A stretch of 64,000 nt of DNA from Zygaena filipendulae (taxonomy: Eukaryota > Arthropoda > Insecta > Lepidoptera > Zygaenidae), in contig OU015669.1 in the NCBI GenBank assembly GCA_907165275.2, forward strand, positions 7,214,501 to 7,278,500. Direction: 5' to 3'. The notes below the pieces were generated by a model. It saw nothing but the letters and a program-made list of their open reading frames with translations, did no database searches and was not told where the DNA came from. Numbering within the stretch: position 1 is the first letter of the stretch; every line of letters begins with the position of its first letter. A program made the position numbers and the translations under genes. Shown piece after piece: positions 33,597 through 45,559 of this stretch.

Positions 33597-33803
33597 CGGT
33601 TTCACCCGCTGTAATTTTGGATTTCCGCGGGAATACCAGGATAAACTATACCATACTATACGTATAAACCTTCCTCTTGAATCACTCTATCTATTGGTGA
33701 AAATAGCTTGAAAATCCTTTCATTAGCTTTTGAGTTTAACGTGAACAAACAGACAGACAAACAGACAAACGCGGCGGAGGACTTTGTTTTATAATATTAT
33801 GTT
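33597..33803 (-). mobile_element. Helitron-like element, body type D, 3' end eroded
   Basis: Plus-strand reading: GGTTTCACCCGCTGTAATTT, TTCCGCGGGAATACCAGGAT, CCTTCCTCTTGAATCACTCT, ATCTATTGGTGAAAA, a (CAGA)n-type stretch and GCGGCGGAGGACTTTGTTTT. This order is shared with 54,086-54,294. The terminal CTAG cannot be seen. Confidence 0.65.
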
Positions 33804-34739
33804 AGTGATATCGAGTAATAAACAAAAAAATGAGTAGTTGGTTTTTATTAGTTCACGAAAAAACAGGCAGATTAATGGCTGCAAAGTTTTATTATAACGA
33901 TCTAGGATTTTAATTTGCTTATCTTAGATATTGCATACATCATCTTCCGTGGTAACCCTAGGAATTTCAGAAAATGCCTAGCATCCTCATTTTCCTACGA
34001 CTTATAGGTACATACAAACTGTAACAGGATCTCGTGTCGTGTATGTAAATTAAATATTTTTGAAAATTATGTTCGTATGAATCTCAAATCACAACTCTTA
34101 ACAATCATTGTCTATCTATCAATGCACGCACCACGTGAAAACTACTAGACAGATTTATAATAAATATAACTGCGACGTTTACTCCCCATAACTTTATGGG
34201 GAGTAAAAGTCAGTAAAGAAAGAATTTTCACCCCTAAGTTACTAAGTAAGTACCTACGTAGGTACAATATAGTACCTATTAGAGCTGTTATATACAAACT
34301 CAAAACTTTTTCAACTTAGTATTTGAATTGGTCGACTGTACCTACCGTAATTCTATTTTATAGAAATTCACTGCGGCCATAATTTATATTTTTTATCAAG
34401 GTAAAATGTTATGACGCAGAATAAAAGGTTTTTTGACAATATTTTATCGAAGCAGGCAATATATTAGGTTTTCATAACTGATTAATGGAGTACCTAGAGT
34501 AAACAAAAAAGTGGTTAGCCTTTACCTTGTTTTTATATAAAATGACAAATTTAATTGATTTATCAATCGACTACTTAGTAACTTATGTACCGGTGGCTGT
34601 TCCGAATTATTGTGACTTCTTGCATTGTTTCCTTATTTTCATACACAAACAAAATTATGCAAGAATATCATAGATATTACACAAAGAAGGTTAGTTTTAT
34701 TTGAAATTACCTTCAAAATTGGAGAACAAACCAATGACA
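33804..34739. other. Non-coding DNA with a 12-bp perfect hairpin
   Basis: At 34,179-34,206, TTACTCCCCATA and TATGGGGAGTAA form a perfect 12-bp stem with a 4-base loop. No gene is recognised. Confidence 0.5.
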
Positions 34740-34860
34740 CGTTCGGCAGAGCATGCAAGAGATATTATCTATGTCTCTTTAGATTAGGCACTGTTGATGT
34801 TTGTTTCTTTTTCTTGTGTGTTGTGCTGAAATAAATGTATTTTCTTCTTCTTCTTCTTCA
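34740..34860 (+). repeat. LINE-type 3' end with (TTC)n tail
   Basis: CGTTCGGCAGAGCATGCAAG, then CTTTAGATTAGGCACT, CTTGTGTGTTGTGCTGAAAT and a TTC microsatellite (34,843-34,859). It shares the GCAGAGCATGCAAGA block with 6,960 and the tail with 590-661. Confidence 0.6.
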
Positions 34861-35965
34861 CACGTAATTACATTTGCGCTAAGAGACTTAGTAAGCTGCT
34901 TCCACTAAATTTGAAATGCCATGATTTTGCATGCGCTGAATGCCGTTCAATGCCTATTAAATCCCATAACTAGCAAAAGAATAATAGAACTTTTTCCTAT
35001 TTTACATAAAACCTATGAAGTTTCTGTGAAATCCTTGGGAGTGTTTATCGTAACTGGGAAGTCTAAAAACCTAAAGTTCCTTAACCTTGGTCCGTTTGAA
35101 ACAAAGCCGGAATCTCGACGACCATCGATAACACAAACGTCGACATGCGACAAGTGAATTAGCGCGTAACTTATCGATAATAACGGCCTATATTAAATCT
35201 GTAATTCGCTCACTATTGCGCGCCCACCATACGAGCGCATGCGACAAACTATTTTTGAACTTATTCCCAACGATTGGAGTACATTTTACTGTGCTGTTAT
35301 TGTAAAGGCATTCCTCGGTGAATGCTTAACGGATGACTCTGTGACATTTTTAATATAGTGGATTGTTTCCCACGAATGGCGTTGATTTGCTTCTGATATG
35401 TTGTAACAGCAGACGTTACAATACAATAATAATAAATATATAATAATAATAACATTATGTGTCTATGATAGGAATAACACCGCTACATTTCTACTTCCGT
35501 TCGTTCAGAAACTGTTAGAGCTTATATTTTGCAAAAAAGGGTAACATATTATAGTGGAAGTTTGTTAGTTTATATTGTGACTATGGTTAGTATATATATT
35601 GTAACTGGCTAATAAATCATTTTATTCTTTAATTTCTGCTTCTTTTGTCGCGTTGAAAATAAAATAATTTCTGGTAACGTAAGTAAATAAATAAAAGTAA
35701 AATTGGCAAGAAACGTGGTGCAACCCCGATGATTGGATCATATTACCCCTTTTTAAAACAAGTCCCGATTATACGTAATATTAGTAAAATTTTATTTTAG
35801 TTTATAATAGTAGTTTATAGTTTATAGTAGTTTATAATAGTTTATACCTACTTTATATAACCATTTTTAACAATAAGTTAAAGTTATAAAGGTAAAAACT
35901 TTCAGAATTTGATTTCTTTCTAATCTGCAGATTAGATACGAAATTAAGTTAAATTTATATAATTA
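34861..35965. other. Non-coding DNA with a TAGTTTATA minisatellite
   Basis: At 35,798-35,846 the word TAGTTTATA(A) is repeated about five times with small changes. No gene was recognised. A 78-codon frame at 34,921 has no motif. Confidence 0.5.
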
Positions 35966-36198
35966 CTAGTTGTGCCCCGCGGATTCACCCGCGTTAATTT
36001 CAGAGTTCCCGCGGGAATTCCGAGATAAAAAGTACCCTATGTGATGTGTGTATTATCTGATGTATAAGCTTTATTATTGTAAAGTTTCATTTAAATCCAT
36101 TCAGTAGTTTTTGCGTGAAAGAGTAACAAACATCCATCCATCCATACATACATTCTTACAAACTTTCGCGTTTATAATATTAGTAGGATTAGTAAGGA
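35966..36198 (-). mobile_element. Helitron-like non-autonomous element, body type A
   Basis: On the plus strand it opens at CTAG (35,966-35,969) preceded by A, then GTTGTGCCCCGCGGATTCAC, TTCCCGCGGGAATTCCGAGA, TTTAAATCCATTCAGTAGTT, GTGAAAGAGTAACAAACATC, and closes with ATAATATTAGTAGGATTAGT, AAGGA and T. Both ends fit the A|T target rule. Confidence 0.75.
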
Positions 36199-36850
36199 TA
36201 GTTTAAGATAAAAGTTTTATGTAGATATTTCATATTCGATAGATACGAATATAATACTATCGATGTCAACTCGACCATATAACATAAAAGAATCGGAACA
36301 AAAATTTGGTCAACAAAATAAAAGTTCATCCAAATATCGCACGGAGCAATGACGAGGGAAGTTGTGCAGTTATGGGGAACGAAAACCAATAGACGTACAA
36401 ACAAACCTTGGTACAATGAACTCTGGCATCTCGCGTATCGCTGTTATTATACCGCTTCCACAGTAAGTCACCACTCATTTTTCAGAGCAGTCAAAATTAA
36501 TATGGATGCGACGAGTGAAAAACAAAACTTAAAGTCAATTGTTTTTTCATTAATATTTCAGATGCGAATGTGCGTTTGTTTGTTACGCTTTCACGCCTTA
36601 ACTACACATGAGTTTGCAGTTTTATTTTTTAACAAAATCGGTCTGGAGAGTTCTTTGAGCATTTTTCGCTAGTTTTTGTAGTTTTAATTTTGGCCATCCA
36701 ATCCCCCTTGAAAAATTCATTATGTTTAAGTTATAAGAACGCGTTTAAAGTTGTAAGCACTTCATTACCTATCACCATTTCTATAGATCAATTTTGATAG
36801 GATACGACCGGTGTAACTTTATATAATCAACTTTTACATTGCCTACAATA
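36199..36850. other. Non-coding DNA
   Basis: A fragment at 36,560-36,600 (GCGAATGTGCGTTTGTTTGT and TTACGCTTTCACG) recalls the 5' half of Helitron-like body A. Otherwise nothing is recognised. Confidence 0.45.
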
Positions 36851-37156
36851 GGCTAGTTTCCTAAATTTTCTTTTTTAAGTCCGTTTTGTAGATTATTAAA
36901 AAATATTGGACACGTATTTTTTTTTTTTTTATGTAACCAAAAAATAACGGAGATATATCAAGTCGAAATTTCACATGACGTCACGCCTCGCTACAGTTTG
37001 TTCGCACGTTATACTAAACTACCCTAAACTTTAATGCGCTTTATCTATGCATATTTCCATTATTTTAAAAAAGCAAAAAATACGTGTCTTTTATTTTTTT
37101 ATTATCTAACTGACGGACTAAATAGAATTTTGATTTTTTTACCCAGGAAACTAGCC
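36851..37156 (-). mobile_element. MITE, CRE-bearing family, perfect termini
   Basis: Terminal inverted repeats GGCTAGTTTCCT and AGGAAACTAGCC are perfect and are flanked by TA on both sides. With flanks the match is 16 bp. Internally it carries TAAGTCCGTTTTGTAGATTA, GGACACGTATTTTTT and the inverted AAAAAATACGTGTC and CTGACGGACTAA, in reverse orientation to the other copies. One TGACGTCA remains at 36,976-36,983. The second has decayed. Confidence 0.8.
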
Positions 37157-38463
37157 TATTTTTCATTAATTTTCTTGTAGAGAGAAATAAAGACTCAAAT
37201 CCACAATATTCTCATCGCAGCCATCCCGCGCCGGGTTCGAACTTCGACCGTCAGGTTGTGACTCCCCATAGCAATAAATCTCGCTTTGTACTCCCATTGC
37301 TGGCTCACGATCTCGGTGGAACCGACAACGTTTGTTCTTGCTTCCACCGCATCGATCACCAACCTCCCGTACAAATATCTATGTACCTATAATATATAGT
37401 TAAATAACTTGAGCTAAAATATCATTTCGATAGCTTTATATTTGTCCAATACAAAAGGGAATGAAGGTTTATATGATTAGAATTAGGAATTTATTTAATT
37501 CATCAATTATTATTATAATAATCTCGCATTTGACAATCAAACAACTAACGATAAAAGCATTGAGAGAAGACTGTAAACCATAAACTTTACGTCAAATTTC
37601 AAATACGTATATACAAAATATAATATTGTAGCGTTACTGAAAAATGTCTAGTACCGACATTTTCAGTATTAGGCATCCGTCTCGAGAGTCAGTTTTGATT
37701 GATCTGAAAACGGATAAAACCGCGTATAAATAACAATGCAGTAAATTAAAACCACCATCACTGGTTTCCAGACAGACCAAGCGGGACATTCAATAAAAAA
37801 TGCAATTACGTTGACTTTTAATCTTAATTCCTGCTGTCAGTCAGTCAGATTTACCGCGCATCTTGCAAGCTCCCTTCTCCCCATTTTCGATTGAATTCTT
37901 CTTTTGTATAGGTATAACTATAATTCTTTAAGAATTGGGCATGAATAATGAATTCAAAGTTTAATACTCTATTCAAGGTTTCTTAAATATCATTCGTCAC
38001 GTCCCTGCTCGTCGCAAATAAATAAGATTTATAACCGAAAACTGATATCTCTTTAAAGAATGGAAAGAATTTAATTGTTATTCCGACCCCTAATTTTTAT
38101 GAATACTGCGAAGTAATATAATCTTCAATGTGAACGGTAATCGGTACCTTTCTTGTTGCATCTTCGAACAACAAGGACAGATATGTAAATACATAACTTT
38201 AACTTTTAAATCCATTTAATTAATTTTTATACGTTTCGTCTTTGTTCCATTTTATGGAGTGGACAGTTGGATATTATTCTACTAACACAAAGTAACCTGG
38301 TATAAAACTAAGCTAAGCTGTGGAATAACCCGTGTCTGAACAAGTGATTTATCATCTTTGTAGTAGGTACTTTTTTGACACATAATATTATATACTATAT
38401 TCTCAGACTTAGGATAAATACCTACCAATATGCAATACAAAATGTCTACCAACAATAAATAGA
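37157..38463. other. Non-coding DNA
   Basis: A patch at 37,210-37,375 is GC-richer and contains GCCGGGTTCGAACTTCG, which resembles a pol III B box. It may be an old SINE head. No gene was recognised. Confidence 0.4.
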
Positions 38464-38545
38464 TATGGGGTCGAATCTGCCACAGTTGGCGTAACAGTCA
38501 AGTTCGCTAACCAATCAACTAGACCAAGGCGGTGCTGTCATGTCA
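38464..38545 (-). repeat. tRNA-like SINE head fragment
   Basis: Minus-strand reading gives TTGGTTAGCGAACTTGACTG and a GGCAGATTCGACCCC block, similar in arrangement to the SINE fragment at 12,656-12,780. The B box is degenerate. Confidence 0.35.
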
Positions 38546-38890
38546 TACCTACTTGTGCTGTGGCAGCAAATGGTAGTATAAGCAGTTACGAATCCTTTTT
38601 TACAGTTGTACAGTAACGCCAAATGAAAAAGTATCCGAAAGTCAGGTGAGGTAACAAAATCAAAATGCGAAATCTCGAGACAGGTGGTCTGCGATCCGCA
38701 GTACAAAGGGGAGGAAAGACTGCGGCGGACATTCCGACAACGACAGACGGATGCGCCGATCGGTACGACTTGCAAAAGAAATAAGTATATGTGTAGCTAT
38801 GTCATGGCCACACTACGACCTGATTACAAGACAAGTGGTGTTTAGTTATAAGTACTTTTTGAATTTAGACAGGGCGAGCCGACGTTCTTT
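38546..38890. other. GC-richer unassigned sequence
   Basis: A minus-strand frame (38,515-38,775) crosses a GC-rich patch at 38,640-38,770, but the product has no recognised motif. Nothing else was assigned. Confidence 0.3.
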
Positions 38891-39130
38891 GTTAGGTTAG
38901 ATTTGTACTGGTGATCAAGTAGCGCAAACCGAGCGAGCGTAGCGAGTGCAATGCCGCTGTGACGATGCGCCAAAGACAAAATATATTGACATCTATGATG
39001 ATAATTAATTGATTATATTATTTGTATTTGACGCATCGCCGCTGGTTCACTACGTCCGCTGGGCTGGGTTTTTTAATATATCAGTGGCTGGGCTCACGCG
39101 ACTTGGTCAGCAGTACAAACCTAACCTAAC
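38891..39130. mobile_element. 240-bp MITE with 34-bp terminal inverted repeats
   Basis: The left end GTTAGGTTAGATTTGTACTG... (38,891-38,924) is the reverse complement of 39,097-39,130 with four mismatches in 34. Just inside the left end is CGAGCGAGCGTAGCGAGTG. The interior around 39,000-39,030 is AT-rich. No target duplication was certain and no other copy was seen in the window. Confidence 0.65.
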
Positions 39131-41245
39131 CCAGAATGATGCTCTAGCAGTCTAGCTAGTGGTTATATTTCGTTGCGTGTATTACGAATTTAATTTATTA
39201 CATGGCAAAATATTGTTACTTAAATCACACTAAATCACTTAAACATGAATTGATGAATTTCATCAGATGTGGCCGCGACTTGTATGACCCTATCTTGAGA
39301 TTCATCGCTACCGAAGAACCATAAAGCACTTTATTTGTGGTCAGAATAAGCGTTCTTTTTGGAAACAGTTACAAAGGGCAATCGATTTTAAAAACATGAC
39401 TAAAATCATTCAGAAATATAATAATATTACGCAACGAATTAAAGATCCTGATGAAGAATCAAAGAAAGTTTTTGTGAGACAGTTGTGGTGATGAGAACTA
39501 AGTTAGATAATAAAATATGGAACAACCATTTTCTGCAACAAAAAGTATAAACTGACATGAAATTTTTATAAAATTTTAACATATTTTTAATTAAAATACT
39601 ACTACTAAGTCAAGTTTTAGTCATTACTCGGTGCATCTGTATAGCGACGTGTACTACTTTATTTGCTGGCTGTACATAGGTATCAGAGGGACAGCCGTGT
39701 TTGTATTTATTACCGGTTAGTTTGTATTGAAAAGGGATACTTGATGTAGATACTTGGATTGGACGTAACTTGAGGTCTTAAAGATTGGAAACATCTTGCG
39801 TTTCATTCGGTAGAAGGAAATTTTTATAATCTCGATGATAACGCGCGATTCTTTATTTTACATCAGATTCAAAAAAGGAAGAGATTCTGAATTTATCTTT
39901 TTTGTGATCATGTTACGCATTATCTTCACGTATTGTAAATCGATTTTAATGTTTTATTTATTATTTTCAGATTTTATTTTGCTCAAAATCTGATGAAGAC
40001 CTTAGGAGATAGAAAAAGGTACTCCCCAACAAATGACAGCAAATCACTCTCGATCGCTGTATCGATTTAGCAGTCAAAAAAGGGACATAAAGTTCATTTA
40101 AAAAAGTTACAACCAACTTAGAAAAATATAAGTCGAGGCCAACCTTTTCTTAACTCAAACCAAATAAAGGTATAGGTATTTTTAAACTTTCAGACATTTA
40201 GTTGTTTATTTTAATCTGAGTTCATAATAAAGCAACTTACCTTCCAAAAATAAATCAATTTTGATATTCAGAACAGTAACTGCTAATTATAAGTTAGGTA
40301 GGTACATGCGCAAAAATTTATCGAAACAACTGTCGGTTTGAATGATTTATAAAAGTCACATTCGATTCTTTTGGCCACATCAATGTTAAATAAACATCTT
40401 TGTATGTTTGTTAGTCATTAATATGACCTTTTCTGTTGCCCTCTACGATGCGGTGCGACCATACTGTCCAGACTTCCTAACCTATAATTATTATCAGACA
40501 CAGTGACAGATATGTATGATTCCGAGAAAAAAAAAACATCTGATATTTGAAATGTTTCGATCCGATTCGGTTACTGTGTCATTTTTTATTATTTTTATGT
40601 TAATGTAGGTTCGGGTTATTTCTCTCTGTAGTATGCAATTAAAATAATATTAATTGCAGATTTTTGTTATAGAAAAAACAAAGTTTTGCTACATAAATAA
40701 TAAAAAATGCTGGCATTCCTCTTTGCAGCACCTATATTCAAATTTAAAATTAATATTTACTTTTGTTTTTTCATTATAGCAAAAGGCAAGTCATCGCTTG
40801 AAAAATTTTGCATCATGGGTTCTAAGGGAAGGTCCAGGCGACACCTTTAATTTGTCTTTTTCTTCATAAACTTTTTCATATACCTACCTAATGCCACCCT
40901 AATGCATTTTCACATCTCAAGTAAAATAAATGTTTTTCTATTAGCGTGATCCATTGACGAAAAAAATAAATTACGTAGTATATCAATGGCATGATCGTAC
41001 AGTTTAAAATTGCAATTTATGATATTATTCATATGTACCATATATCTTTCTCGGAGCTCTTGGCAAACACCGAATAAATCAGCCCAAAACATAATAATTT
41101 ATCTTCACGCGCACATAAAAAACGGTCACTGCGAAGCTTATTGTCCAATCCATTTTTAACTAGGTATTTTATCAACAAAATAAAAGAAGGAACCGCCATC
41201 TTTGATTCCCGTCACATAACTTGGTGTAACTAAATTAATTATTTG
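39131..41245. other. Non-coding DNA
   Basis: No gene recognised. The block 39,240-39,490 has somewhat coding-like composition but every frame is broken by stops. Confidence 0.45.
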
Positions 41246-41289
41246 GTCAACTCAACCCGCGGGATAAATTTGAAGCGGGTTGAGTTGAC
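41246..41289. repeat. Perfect 15-bp hairpin
   Basis: GTCAACTCAACCCGC (41,246-41,260) pairs with GCGGGTTGAGTTGAC (41,275-41,289) around a 14-base loop. Adjacent bases extend the pairing imperfectly. Confidence 0.75.
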
Positions 41290-41321
41290 TAAAGAGCCCT
41301 CGAATAGTTACATATTAAGTA

Positions 41322-41528
41322 CTAGCTGTTCCCGCGGTTTCACCCGCGGTAATTTGGGGGTTCTCGCGGGAATCTCGGGATAAACAGTACCTACCCTATT
41401 TCCTTCTCTGTATCCCTGACAATGTGTAGGTATGCAAAATTTGATGATGGTCCGTTAAGCAGTTGAGGCGTGAAAACGTAACAGACAGACAGACAGAGTT
41501 ACGTTCGCATTTATAATATTAGTAAGGA
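41322..41528 (-). mobile_element. Helitron-like non-autonomous element, body type A
   Basis: Plus-strand start A|CTAG, then CTGTTCCCGCGGTTTCACCC, GCGGTAATTTGGGGGTT, CCTTCTCTGTATCCCTGACA, a (CAGA)n run at 41,484-41,497 and ATAATATTAGTAAGGA|T. Both ends and the 3' hairpin (CCGCGG...CCGCGG) are intact. Confidence 0.8.
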
Positions 41529-42072
41529 TGTAGGTAACACTGTTCGCCGAGAAACAATAAATAATATATGTTTACAAAATAATTTGGAAATATAGATATA
41601 GAACCGCTGCACGCTGAAGGTTTGACCGCATTAGGTTATAATCATAGAGATGTTATAATAAAATTGATTGAAATTCATTAACTTTCTTCACACAAACAGG
41701 AATATACTCGTAGGGATACAAGGATGTAAAAAATACTGTATTTATACTACTATTATTGTTTAATTTTTTTTTAGTCACGACTCCCGTGTACCGCGCTATA
41801 GGTACATCGTGTTCTAGTATTTTTTTTTTGGTTTTTTTTTTATTACTTCCAATGATGCAGTCCACTATCTATAATCTACATGCATGTATATGATGAGAGC
41901 TTAAGTAATGTAGGTAAGTAAATAATATTACAGCAACTCACAGATGTTCCTCAAGATTGCGTCTACATAAATTTCGGAATCCCCGCTGAATCTTTTAATA
42001 TCAGAATGAAAGAATCCTATATTATCTCCTATACTACGAACTTACTCACTCGTAACTATACATCAAATAGTT
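41529..42072. other. Non-coding DNA
   Basis: Nothing beyond a worn AATTTCGGAATCCCCGCTGA fragment at 41,970. Confidence 0.45.
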
Positions 42073-42240
42073 GATCTCCCGCGGTTTCGTCCACCTGAAT
42101 TCCGGTATTCCCGCGGGAGCTCCAAATCAATTAGTATCCTATCCTGCTCTAGGATCCCGTAGCTTTTTATCAATGAAATATTTTAAGTTAGGTTAAATCG
42201 TTTTTGAGCTTATCCATTACTTAATAGGTATGTAACTTTA
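42073..42240 (-). repeat. Helitron-like fragment
   Basis: TCCCGCGGTTTCGTCCACCT, TTCCCGCGGGAGCTCC and GGTTAAATCGTTTTTGAGCT appear in family order on the minus strand. The terminal CTAG is missing. Confidence 0.55.
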
Positions 42241-42927
42241 TGCTAGTGTGCCACTACAAAAATGCCGATGCAGAGGTGGTATCGATGTATTAATATTTAG
42301 ACTAAACGCTTCCGACATTCATAAACATACATACCTAAGTACAAAAAAAGCACTACAGAGAAGATTCTCAACGTTGTTCTAGGATATTCTCGTCATAAGC
42401 AAAGCGACTCAGTGTTTTTACTCGTTGTATCAATATATACGTATTATCATTAACACTTAACATTATCTGATGCACGATCCAATAAATAAGTGGGATCGTG
42501 AGTTCCAACATGTAGAAGTGTAGATAGATGACGCGCGAAAATGTGTCGGCGTTGCAGTTGCTGCTAAAATAGGTAGTAGAGAAACTATAGAATCACGTCT
42601 ACCTATTGATGATCTTATATCCGTGAACTGAAAAAGTTTTGGTCTACGATCTCCGGGAGACAGGCATGAGCTTCAATGGGGCCAAAAAGGGGGATTCAAC
42701 GGAAACTAATGACAGGTCTTCCAGGGTCTTCACAAGTAGACTTACGGCCGCACTCAGAGTAGGCTTTGATGATTAGACAAGACAAGTTCAATAAATTAAC
42801 TAATATCTCATTAAATGCCAATTAAAATTAATTTACTGAACGTCTCTGATTGCGGCAGTTTTGTTTTAAAAATCTATACTTAACTAAGTAATTATTAAAG
42901 TCGACTTCGAAAATACTAATATTATTA
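42241..42927. other. Non-coding DNA
   Basis: No feature recognised. Confidence 0.5.
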
Positions 42928-43079
42928 ATGGATGTTTCTTACACAATCACGTCAGAATAGCTGGACGGAATTTGATGAATTTTTGAATAGAGATAGATTA
43001 TAGTCTGGAATAGGACATGGGTTTCTTTTTTATTCGGGAGCTCCCGCGAGAACCCCAAAATTACCGCAGGTGAAGCTAG
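42928..43079 (+). mobile_element. Helitron-like element with shortened 3' end
   Basis: GGATGTTTCTTACACAATCA, GGACGGAATTTGATGAATTT, TATTCGGGAGCTCCCGCGAG and ACCGCAGGTGAAGCTAG. The usual second half of the hairpin is deleted. It ends CTAG|T, seven bases before the next copy. Confidence 0.6.
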
Positions 43080-43086
43080 TGTTACA

Positions 43087-43288
43087 TCTATACTAATATT
43101 TAAAAAAGGAAAGATTTTATTTTTTGTTTGTTTGTTTGTTACAATTTAACTACAAAACTAATGGACCGATTTCAAAAATTCATTCACCATTAGAAAGCTA
43201 CATTATCCCTGAGTAACATAGGCTATATTGTAATCCGGAATCCGGGAACTTCGAAATTATCGCGGGTGAAACCGCGCGGGACAGCTAG
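43087..43288 (+). mobile_element. Helitron-like non-autonomous element, body type C
   Basis: A|TCTATACTAATATT at the left and CTAG|T at the right. Inside are TTGTTTGTTTGTTTGTTACA, CTAATGGACCGATTTC, CATTAGAAAGCTACATTATC, CTGAGTAACATAGGCTATAT and CGCGGGTGAAACCGCGCGGG. Its body matches 14,317-14,527. Confidence 0.8.
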
Positions 43289-43799
43289 TAATTCATAAAG
43301 CTGTCAGATTTTAAAATAAGATTGTACTCTAAACTAGTAAATCTGCTCAGAAAGACTCCCTTGTCATAATGTTATCAATACAATCGCAATATCTTGAAGC
43401 CAAGCTTGGAGGGCGTCTCGTTTAGTGAACAGCGCAAAATATGTAAAAGTCTAGAAATTATGTAGGCAATCTCATGCATCAGTATATGCTGGGTCAGTAT
43501 CCCGTTTGGCATCATGGCACTATTCATTCATTCGTTCATTCACTAACGATGCGGTTCTAGTTCTTAAAGTTCATCAATTTTCTCTCTGATGTGTTATGTA
43601 TGATGCCAAATCTATCTGTCTATCAAATCGTCTCGTCGAATGGGCCTTGGAACTGTAGCACGCGTCGAATGATTTAGAAATCAATTACCTACTTTTTTTT
43701 ATAAATGTCTCTACGCGTTTGCGCAGATGGCTAATAATATAATGCCGTCACTGCATATTTCTCATTTGTTTGTCCACATCCGAATGTCGATTGTCTCTC
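43289..43799. other. Non-coding DNA
   Basis: No feature recognised. Confidence 0.5.
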
Positions 43800-43930
43800 G
43801 TGTTTGTTTACCAAACATCGCGTTCCACGATAGCAATCCGCTGGCATTGTGACGTCATAGTGTGACGTCACGTTCCCTGTACGGTACTATGTTTTGAAAG
43901 TGGCGCGTGCGCATGTGCGCGACCGGGCGC
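43800..43930. promoter_or_regulatory. CpG-rich patch with two tandem CRE palindromes
   Basis: TGACGTCA occurs at 43,850-43,857 and 43,863-43,870, 13 bases apart, in unique sequence. A forkhead-like TTGTTTACC lies at 43,804-43,812, and GCGTGCGCATGTGCGCG follows at 43,905-43,921. The cluster resembles a promoter or enhancer. No transcript or coding exon could be linked to it. Confidence 0.4.
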
Positions 43931-45366
43931 TGAAAAACTTATTGTCAATGCGTAAAATAAGCGGTCGGACGAATAAATTGCAGCGTTTTGTTTTGTTTTC
44001 ATTTGACTACATTTATAAACACATAAAATTATGTAGGTACTTTACCTTGCTCATTCTAGTTAGACTAGACTATACTAGAACAATGAAGTGTCAATTGGAA
44101 AAAGAATATTTTGAAATAGTTTTTTCAGTGACCAAAATATCCTATGTAGGTACATTTTATGTAATAACAATGTACCTAGCGACTTCTATACATTGAAAAT
44201 AAAATGTTATAAAATGGTAGAAATGCAAAAAAGACTAAGGCAGGAAAAATATTTTGAAAATTTGGAATTTATATCTGGTAGTCATCTGGTAGTCCGTATT
44301 TTTGAACGTGCATCAACCATATTACTGGGCGGAGTTGAATAACACTTGAAATGTAAATAAATAAAATAAAATCTACCTATTATACTTTTCGTCCCAGTAC
44401 ATCAAAGGTTTTCCGATGAAATCCCTGACCTACGTGTGTAAAACCACCGACGTCAGCTATAGTCCCTATAATATAACATAACACCACAAGTTTCGACCAC
44501 AATGGAACGGTGGATGTTATATTATGTATTTTAAAATGTTATCTTATCTTGGCACACCACAAACACAGACATCACTCCCAACAGCTGCCTGTCAAAACAA
44601 CTTTTGTCCAATAAAAAGGTGTTCGATGCACAAAAGTGCGTTTCCCCAATAATGGTATGCTCTGACACTATCTAATTGTTCCATCTTTTTATGTATTTAT
44701 TAATCCCGGATCGAATTAAATTTGATAAACAATCGATGAGTTGAGTGGACTGTGAGCGGTAAAAGTGATTACAATTTTTATATTAACCAGATGGTCTTGC
44801 GGTTTCACTAATTGGTACCATGATTATTAAAATTATTAAGACGAGACGCGAGTGACCTTGAGAAGTTTAGTGAAGAATCTTACTGTTAAAAAATTTTCAA
44901 ATGTTACATGCAAAAATTAACTTACTATCGTAGTATCATCACTGGGTTCTAAACTAACGCAAGCTGTATGTTAGAAGCCAATGAAAGATCCAAAGAATAT
45001 AATTATAGTGTAATTTTTATTTGTGATTACTTACGTATTATCTAAAGACGCCTGTTGACGACTGTACCTCATGACATTCTACTTTCGGCCTCAATGCTCT
45101 ACAACTGCGGACGCGACGGTGTTAACATCTCAATGTATAGCCAGCTTTCGTGATTGACGATTCAATACGAACTATTTGGGAATTTTTGCGAGGCTAGTGA
45201 TCAATTGCTTTGTGCTTTTAGACACGTCTAAAAACTATAAACAATACTAAAATACATTTTTTCCTCATAAACAAGAAGTTTATTACAGTTTAGATTATTT
45301 ATAGACATTTCGCGTATTGAAGTTTATTGAGTTTTTAGAGTTTAAAATTTCATTACTTATTACATA
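43931..45366. other. Non-coding DNA
   Basis: The frame at 43,894-44,196 uses a TTG start and has no recognised domain. Nothing else was found. Confidence 0.5.
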
Positions 45367-45559
45367 CTAGCGGTCCCCCGCGGTTTCAGCCGCGGCTATT
45401 TCGGAGTTCCCGCGGGAATTCCAGGATAAACTTAAGATATAAACCGTCCTCATGATGCACTTTATCTATTGGTGAAAACAGCATGAAAATCCGTTCAGAT
45501 GTTTTTGAGTTTATCGCGAACAGGCAGCGGAAGCGACTCCATTTTATAATATATAAAGA
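45367..45559 (-). mobile_element. Helitron-like non-autonomous element, body type D
   Basis: Plus-strand reading: CTAG after A, CGGTCCCCCGCGGTTTCAGC, CGCGGCTATTTCGGAGTT, CCGCGGGAATTCCAGGATAA, ATCTATTGGTGAAAACAGCA, TTTTTGAGTTTATCGCGAAC, TTTTATAATATATAAAGA, T. Both termini fit. Confidence 0.75.

Noticed and set aside
35798..35846. CRISPR-like repeat array
   Set aside because: Simple TAGTTTATA minisatellite with no spacers, in a eukaryotic genome.
43894..44196. 100-codon frame next to the CRE cluster
   Set aside because: Starts at TTG, has AT-driven composition and no recognisable domain. There is no evidence for a gene despite the promoter-like patch.
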